DNA from: Streptomyces brasiliensis
Lineage (GTDB): Bacteria; Actinomycetota; Actinomycetes; Streptomycetales; Streptomycetaceae
DNA: 64,000 bases
Assembly: GCF_014647875.1 (NCBI RefSeq)
Contig: NZ_BMQA01000030.1
Span: forward strand, 1 to 64,000
Direction of reading: 5' to 3'
Under the pieces are notes generated by a model. That model was given only the letters and a program-made list of their open reading frames with translations. It did not search any database and was not told the DNA's origin. How positions within the stretch are numbered: position 1 is the first letter of the stretch; every line of letters begins with the position of its first letter. The translations under genes and the position numbers were made by a program. Positions 59,339 through 64,000 of the stretch are shown here, piece after piece.

Positions 59339-61411
59339 ATGACGTCGCCCCACCCCGCCGCCACCAGCCTCCAGGAAGCCCACCTCCAGCACGATCTCCG
59401 CACCGAGCGCGCCTACCACGACACCTGCCGCACCGCCCTCGCCGCCATGGTCGACGGTGCCGCCGAGCACGTCGTCACCGGCGAGGACGTCTCCGCATCC
59501 GGGGCCGACGCCGAAGTCCTCGGGTACCAGCTGCGCAGCCGGGCGAAGGCGCTGCGCGAGTTGCCCGAGGGGCCGTTGTTCTTCGGGCGGCTGGACTTCC
59601 GGGACGACGATCCGGCACACGGCGGGCAGCGGTACCACGTCGGGCGGCTGCGGATCACCGAGGACCCGGTCGCCCCGCCGCTCGTCGTCGACTGGCGCGC
59701 CCCCGTCTCCCGCGCCTTCTACCAGGCCGGCGCCCACGACCCGCAGGGCGTCGCGGTGCGCCGGCGCTTCGGCTGGGCGCCCGGCAGCCGCGGCGACTCC
59801 GCCGACCTGACCGGCCTCGAGGACGAGCACCTGGGAGAGGGTGAGTCCGGCACCGACGGCGAGTCCGGCGCCGGCGGCATCGTCGCCCGCGAGATCGAAC
59901 GGCCCCGCGTCGGCCCCATGCGCGACATCGCCGCGACCATCCAGCCCGAGCAGGACGACCTCATTCGCGGCGACCTCGCCGCGTCGGTCTGTGTGCAGGG
60001 CGCCCCCGGCACCGGCAAGACCGCCGTCGGACTGCACCGCGCCGCCTATCTGCTCTACACCCACCCGCAGCGCATCCGCCGCTCCGGCCTGCTGATCCTC
60101 GGCCCGAACCGCACCTTCCTCTCCTACATCGCCGAGGTGCTGCCCTCCCTCGGCGAGACCGGCGTACGGCAGTCCACCCTTCAGGAGGAGATCGGGCGCG
60201 GGCCCGTCACGGGGACCGACAGCGGGCCGGCCGCCGCCGTCAAACACGACGCCCGGATGGCCGAAGTGCTGCGCCGCGCGCTGTACGCGCGCGTGGCCAC
60301 CGAAGGCGCCGGCGAACTCGCCGTGCCGGACGGGTCGTACCACTGGCGGGTGCCGGCCGCGGAGCTCGCCGGGATCATCGCCGACGTGCGGGCGGAGCAG
60401 CCGCCGTACGCCGTCGGGCGCGAGCGGGTCCGCGCCCGGATCGTGCGCGGCATCCGGGCGCGGGCCGAGCGCCGCGCCGGCACGGTCCCGAACGCCTGGG
60501 TACGCGGGATCGAGCGGCGCCGAGCGCTCAGCGCGTACCTCGACGCCGTGTGGCCCAAGGTCCGGCCGGAGGAGGTCGTCGCCGAACTCCTCAGCGACCC
60601 CGAGGTGTTGGCGCGGGCCGCCGACGGGCTCCTGGACCCCGCCGAGCAGCGGACGCTGCGCTGGGCGAAGCCGCCGCGCTCGTACCGGTCCGCGCGCTGG
60701 TCGGCCGCCGACCTCGTCCTCCTCGACGAGGTCGCCGGGCTGATCGAGCACCCCGAGGGGTACGGCCACATCGTCGTCGACGAGGCCCAGGACCTGTCGC
60801 CGATGGAGTGCCGGGCGATCGCGCGCCGTGCCTCCTACGGCTCGCTGACCGTGCTCGGCGACCTCGCGCAGGGCACCACTGCCTGGGCGGCGCGCCGCTG
60901 GGACGTGGCGCTACGGCACCTGGGCGTGCCGGACGCGGCCGTGGTGCCGCTGACGACGGGCTTCCGGGTGCCGGCGGCCGTCGTCGGACTCGCCAACCGG
61001 CTGCTGGACCGGCTGGACGTCGACGTGCCGGCGGCCCGGTCGCTGCGGCGCGACGGCGAGCTGCGCGTCCGGCACGCCGACGACGTCCTCGCCGCGACCG
61101 TGACCGCCGTACGGGAGGCGCTCGCCCGGGACGGGTCCGTCGGGGTCGTCGCTGCGGACGCCGACGCGGACCGGGTGCGCGCGGCGCTGGCCGCGGCCGG
61201 GATCGGCGCCGCGGGACCCGATGAACTGGGCGCCCGCGTGACGGTCGTACCCGCGTCCGTCGTCAAGGGACTCGAGTACGACCATGTCGTCGCCGTCGAA
61301 CCCGCCGCCGTCGTGGAGGCGGAGGAGCGCGGTCTGCACCGGCTGTACGTCGTCCTGACGCGAGCCGTGTCACGGCTGGACGTGATCCACGGGCGTCCGC
61401 TGCCCTTCTAG
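59339..61411 (+). CDS. helD: HelD-type UvrD-like helicase (RNA polymerase recycling factor)
   Basis: A 690-residue superfamily 1 ATPase of the HelD type. The N-terminal coiled coil (LQEAHLQHDLRTERAYHDTC) is the arm that enters the RNA polymerase secondary channel, followed by FGRLDFRDD and DWRAPVSRAFY typical of HelD, Walker A GAPGTGKTAVGLHRAAYL, Walker B HIVVDEAQDLSPME and a C-terminal UvrD-like VKGLEYDHVVAV and YVVLTRAVSRL. HelD releases stalled or drug-bound polymerase. I do not see the rifamycin-associated element that marks helR genes. Leaderless ATG 59339. Confidence 0.9.
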   Translation: MTSPHPAATSLQEAHLQHDLRTERAYHDTCRTALAAMVDGAAEHVVTGEDVSASGADAEVLGYQLRSRAKALRELPEGPLFFGRLDFRDDDPAHGGQRYHVGRLRITEDPVAPPLVVDWRAPVSRAFYQAGAHDPQGVAVRRRFGWAPGSRGDSADLTGLEDEHLGEGESGTDGESGAGGIVAREIERPRVGPMRDIAATIQPEQDDLIRGDLAASVCVQGAPGTGKTAVGLHRAAYLLYTHPQRIRRSGLLILGPNRTFLSYIAEVLPSLGETGVRQSTLQEEIGRGPVTGTDSGPAAAVKHDARMAEVLRRALYARVATEGAGELAVPDGSYHWRVPAAELAGIIADVRAEQPPYAVGRERVRARIVRGIRARAERRAGTVPNAWVRGIERRRALSAYLDAVWPKVRPEEVVAELLSDPEVLARAADGLLDPAEQRTLRWAKPPRSYRSARWSAADLVLLDEVAGLIEHPEGYGHIVVDEAQDLSPMECRAIARRASYGSLTVLGDLAQGTTAWAARRWDVALRHLGVPDAAVVPLTTGFRVPAAVVGLANRLLDRLDVDVPAARSLRRDGELRVRHADDVLAATVTAVREALARDGSVGVVAADADADRVRAALAAAGIGAAGPDELGARVTVVPASVVKGLEYDHVVAVEPAAVVEAEERGLHRLYVVLTRAVSRLDVIHGRPLPF

Positions 61412-61418
61412 CCGTGCT

Positions 61419-62252
61419 CTAGAGCGCGTCGAGCAGCGGCATCAACTGCTCCTCCTCGTAGGCGAGATGGGCCTCCAGCTCCTGAGTCAGCCGTACGGCC
61501 TCGGCGCGTGCGTCGGCCGAGTCCCCGGCCGAGACCGCCCCGCGCAGCCGCTCGACCAGCTCGGCGATGCGCTCGTGCTCGCGGTGCAGGCGCTCGCGGA
61601 CCGGCGAGAACTCCGGCCGGTGGTCGGCGAGGAACGGGAAGAGGGCCGTCTCCTCGCCCGTGTGATGGTGGTGCAGGCCCTGGCAGAGGGTGAGGCAGTT
61701 CATCCGCAGCTGCGCGCCGAGGGTGCCGGCGCCGTTCGCCATCTCCTCTCTGATCAGGGCGAGTTCGCGGCGGAACGCGTCGTGGACGACCCTGATCGCC
61801 TCGCCCGGCGTAGCGGCCTCGATGTTCGGCGGACCGCCCTGTGCGATCTCGTACAGCGCGACGACGGGAATCACCCGGTCCGTCTTCTCCTGGTACGCCG
61901 CCCAGCCCGGATCCGCCTCCACCGCCCGCGCAAAGACACGGTCCCGTTCCTCCCGGTCGAGGACGACGGCCCGCGCCTCGTAGCTGAACACGCCGCTCTC
62001 GACGGCCACGTGGGGGTTGGCCAGGAGGTTGCGGTACCAGTCGGGGTGGCGGCGGCTGCCGCCCGCCGAGGCGATGACCAGGACGCGGTCACCGCCGTCG
62101 GGGAGGTAGCCGACGGGGGTGGTGCGGCGGGTGCCGGTGCGGGCGCCGGTGGTGGTCAGCAGGAGCAGGCGGGCGCCTTCGAAAGGGCCGCCGACGCGGC
62201 CGTGGTTCGCGCGGAACTCGGCGATGATCTGTTGGTTGAAGTCGTTGGGCAC
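61419..62252 (-). CDS. deazaflavin-dependent nitroreductase fused to hemerythrin
   Basis: A 277-residue two-domain protein. Residues 1 to about 135 form a Ddn/FDOR-type split-barrel that uses F420 (LLLLTTTGARTGTRRTTPVG, SRRHPDWYRNLLANP). Residues 140-277 form a hemerythrin-like four-helix bundle with iron ligands in VVHDAFRRELALI, HHHHTGEETALFPFL, EHERIAELV and LEAHLAYEEEQLMP. The fusion would join a flavin-type reductase to an O2- or NO-binding diiron site. Start GTG 62252. Convergent with helD with a seven-base gap. Confidence 0.9.
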   Translation of the reverse strand: MPNDFNQQIIAEFRANHGRVGGPFEGARLLLLTTTGARTGTRRTTPVGYLPDGGDRVLVIASAGGSRRHPDWYRNLLANPHVAVESGVFSYEARAVVLDREERDRVFARAVEADPGWAAYQEKTDRVIPVVALYEIAQGGPPNIEAATPGEAIRVVHDAFRRELALIREEMANGAGTLGAQLRMNCLTLCQGLHHHHTGEETALFPFLADHRPEFSPVRERLHREHERIAELVERLRGAVSAGDSADARAEAVRLTQELEAHLAYEEEQLMPLLDAL

Positions 62253-62293
62253 GCTGGTTTCGTCTTCTTTCTCTGCGACGGGTGGACGGGTAC

Positions 62294-62331
62294 GAACTCG
62301 GAATTCCGAAGTCCGAATTCCGAAGTACGCA
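62294..62331. repeat. 14-bp AT-rich tandem element GAANTCNGAATTCC
   Basis: GAACTCGGAATTCC (62294-62307), GAAGTCCGAATTCC (62308-62321) and a partial GAAGTACGCA: a 14-base period, with palindromic GGAATTCC cores, markedly AT-richer than its surroundings. It sits between two divergent genes, 42 bases before the oxidoreductase-hemerythrin start, and is a likely operator. Confidence 0.8.
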
Positions 62332-62501
62332 GAGAAAAGGCGGGCTTCTGGCCCGCCGCGACCTCACTCGGAGGCCGGGCACCCAACTTGCTCACGGCCC
62401 ATGGCCGACCCGGCAGTCATGCCGGCGACGTTACCGTCCCCCGGACGACCGGCGCCGGCGAGTTCGCCGGGAACGGGGTCGATGGCCGATCCTGGGTCGT
62501 G

Positions 62502-63002
62502 ATGCTTCTCTTCCTCGACATCGACGGGACGCTGCTCCCGTTCGGGTCGGCGGGCCCGTACCCCGAGTACGAGCCCGTCTCGTGCCCGCCGGAGAGCGCC
62601 GCCGACCATCCGCTGCTGACCCGTATCGACCCCGCGCTCGGACCCCGGCTGACCGCGCTGGGCTGCGAGTTGGTGTGGGCGACCACCTGGATGGACGACG
62701 CGAACACGGCCGTGTCGCCCTGGCTCGGCCTGCCATCGCTGCCGGTGGTGCAGTGGCCGGACGAGGAGGCGCCGCCCGCCCTGCTGCACTGGAAGACCCG
62801 GCCCCTGGTCGCCTGGGCGGCCGGGAGCCCATTCGTCTGGATCGATGACGAGATCACCGAGGCCGACCGCGCGTGGGTCGCCACGCATCACGCGGCCGAC
62901 GCCCTCCTCCACCGTGTGGAGCACCAGTACGGCCTCACGGACGCGGACTTCGAGAGTGTGGCGGAGTGGCTGCGGACGCACGGCCGAACGGCGGACGGGT
63001 GA
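62502..63002 (+). CDS. HAD-like hydrolase (short)
   Basis: A 166-residue protein opening with the HAD motif I FLDIDGTLLPFG and later VWATTWMDDAN (motif II) and FVWIDDEITEADRAW (motif IV). The family covers small HAD-domain proteins of actinobacteria with unknown substrates. ATG 62502 or the GTG just before it; no clear ribosome-binding site. Divergent from the oxidoreductase-hemerythrin gene with the 14-bp repeat between. Confidence 0.82.
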   Translation: MLLFLDIDGTLLPFGSAGPYPEYEPVSCPPESAADHPLLTRIDPALGPRLTALGCELVWATTWMDDANTAVSPWLGLPSLPVVQWPDEEAPPALLHWKTRPLVAWAAGSPFVWIDDEITEADRAWVATHHAADALLHRVEHQYGLTDADFESVAEWLRTHGRTADG

Positions 63003-63066
63003 ACACCCTGGCCGTGCCCCGAAAACGAGTAGGCGTCCGGACTCGCCTCCTCCTACGTTCGGCCGC

Positions 63067-63792
63067 ATGACTGACGAGTGCTTCAAGCATCCACGCCTCG
63101 CCGCGATCTATGACCCGCTCGACCCCGACCGCGGCGATCTCGACGGGTACATCCGGATGGCGGAAGAGTTCGGGGCGCGCCGGGTGCTGGACATCGGCTG
63201 CGGGACAGGTGTGTTCGCGCTCCTGCTGGCCGACCGTGGGATCGAGGTCGTCGGTGTCGATCCCGCCCAGGCATCTGTCGACGTGGCCCGGGGAAAGCCG
63301 GGCAGCGGGCGAGTGCGCTGGATCTGCGGCGATGCGACGGCACTCCCGCCGCTGCGGGTCGACCTGGCGACCATGACGGCGAATGTCGCCCAGGCCATCG
63401 CCGACCCGCGGACGTGGCGGAAGACCCTGCGAGGCGTCTACGAGGCACTGCGACCCGGTGGGCATCTGGTGTTCGAGACCCGGGATCCGGCCGAGCGCGC
63501 CTGGGAGGAGTGGAACCGTGAGGATTCGTACGGCGTGACGGAGATCCCAGGCGTCGGCGCGGTCGAGAGCTGGGTCGAGCTGATCGAGGTGAGTGAGCCG
63601 CTGGTGACGTTCCGCTCGACGTACGTGTTCGCCGCGGACGGGCAGGTACTGACGTCGGATTCCACGTTGCGTTTCCGCGAGCGGCAGGAGGTCGAGACGG
63701 AGCTGGCCGCCCAGGGGTATGCGGTGGAGGACGTGCGCGAGGCTCCTGACCGGCCGGGCAAGGAGTTCGTCTTCGTCGCGCGACGTCCGTAG
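63067..63792 (+). CDS. SAM-dependent class I methyltransferase
   Basis: A 241-residue methyltransferase. Motif I VLDIGCGTGVFALLL, the acidic post-I residue VVGVDPA, motif II VDLATMTANVAQAI and motif III LRPGGHLVFETRDP. The acceptor is unknown. -10 TACGTT (63054-63059) stands seven bases before ATG 63067, so it is leaderless. Confidence 0.9.
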   Translation: MTDECFKHPRLAAIYDPLDPDRGDLDGYIRMAEEFGARRVLDIGCGTGVFALLLADRGIEVVGVDPAQASVDVARGKPGSGRVRWICGDATALPPLRVDLATMTANVAQAIADPRTWRKTLRGVYEALRPGGHLVFETRDPAERAWEEWNREDSYGVTEIPGVGAVESWVELIEVSEPLVTFRSTYVFAADGQVLTSDSTLRFRERQEVETELAAQGYAVEDVREAPDRPGKEFVFVARRP

Positions 63793-63875
63793 GGCGGCCT
63801 GCGAGGGTCCTCGCCGCCTGGGTCGACCGGGACTCGATCACTTCACTGTGCGCCGTTCGCGTGGCATGGCGCACT

Positions 63876-63898
63876 ATTGCAAGCGGGGTGCTTGCAAT
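63876..63898. promoter_or_regulatory. 9-5-9 palindrome before the XRE gene
   Basis: ATTGCAAGC (63876-63884) and GCTTGCAAT (63890-63898) with GGGGT between: a perfect inverted repeat, 29 bases upstream of the partial XRE regulator. The likely operator of that regulator (autoregulation). Confidence 0.75.
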
Positions 63899-63927
63899 TG
63901 TTAGCGGGGCTGGGGCAGGGTGGAGGC

Positions 63928-64000
63928 ATGGCATCGCTCAACGTCGGCAATCTCGGTGAGTATCTGCGTGAGCAGCGGCGCAACGCGCAGCTGTCGCTCC
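63928..64000 (+). CDS. XRE family transcriptional regulator (partial, 5' end only)
   Basis: The first 24 codons, MASLNVGNLGEYLREQRRNA then QLSL, read like the first helix of an XRE/Cro-type helix-turn-helix regulator; the rest lies beyond the window. The ATG at 63928 has GGAGG one base away, which is too close for a normal ribosome-binding site. Its likely operator lies 29 bases upstream. Confidence 0.75.
   Translation, partial: MASLNVGNLGEYLREQRRNAQLSL

Noticed and set aside
59281..59340. Rifamycin-associated element before helD
   Set aside because: The known inverted repeat is not visible; only CGGTTRCGAT direct repeats are present, so a helR label is not supported.
1..64000. CRISPR arrays, tRNA genes and insertion sequences
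   Set aside because: No regularly spaced repeats, no cloverleaf-like sequence and no transposase-like frame seen on either strand by eye.

Overview
The window is a stretch of conserved Streptomyces core chromosome. The evidence is very high GC with strong third-position GC bias, frequent GTG/TTG starts, many leaderless promoters with TANNNT -10 boxes, and a gene order that follows the S. coelicolor SCO41xx region: pst operon, pit, csoR, ppk, mshD, glnR, a rhodanese locus, nur, dtd, rsiG, devAB. I saw no tRNA, CRISPR array, insertion sequence or attachment site.

Region 1 (1-14.2 kb). The window opens at the extreme 3' end of a 23S rRNA, followed by 5S rRNA and a terminator. A minus-strand operon (8666 to 1572) then encodes a chromosomal type IV secretion-like apparatus: a small pilin-like membrane protein, a VirB8/TcpC-like anchored protein, a VirB6-like polytopic protein, an SCO6880-family protein, a VirB4-type ATPase and a VirD4-like protein with no visible P-loop. 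A lytic transglycosylase-NlpC/P60 hydrolase of the CwlT/TcpG type lies on the other strand at 12.2 kb. In between is a decayed patch with a truncated, frameshifted TetR remnant, an orphan gene tail, and a TetR/SDR divergent pair whose SDR carries a frameshift.

Region 2 (14.2-31.8 kb) is centred on phosphate: a BBE flavoprotein, pstSCAB behind four PHO-box repeats, pit with its DUF47 partner, CsoR with its operator, a Nudix hydrolase, a CHAD protein and polyphosphate kinase, then mycothiol synthase and a secreted 5'-nucleotidase.

Region 3 (31.8-50.8 kb) holds an MprAB-like two-component system with an HtrA-type protease, a LacI regulator, GlnR, a MoaD-like protein, a phospholipid-binding LmeA-like protein, a sulfur locus (a leaderless cysteine-containing leader peptide, thiosulfate sulfurtransferase, DUF1416), three coupled membrane-anchored proteins of unknown function, a 32-residue membrane peptide, a haem-binding-like protein, Nur, a YgfZ protein, Dtd, RsiG (with both c-di-GMP-binding motifs) and an Eis-like acetyltransferase.

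Region 4 (50.8-58.6 kb) is the most interesting. Two duplicated DevA-family GntR regulators (the second is devA, coupled to devB) share a palindrome whose centre lies exactly 95 bases before each leaderless GTG start. Next comes a third, divergent DevA-like regulator, a 725-residue protein with two complete aminoglycoside-phosphotransferase-like kinase domains, and a membrane-anchored protein whose soluble part appears to be the same effector domain as in the three regulators. I propose the last three genes form an undescribed sensing/phosphorylation module.

Region 5 (58.6-64 kb) contains a TetR regulator, a HelD-type RNA polymerase-associated helicase, a deazaflavin-oxidoreductase/hemerythrin fusion, an unusual AT-rich 14-bp repeat, a HAD-like protein, a methyltransferase, and the start of an XRE regulator behind a perfect 9-5-9 palindrome that is cut by the window end.
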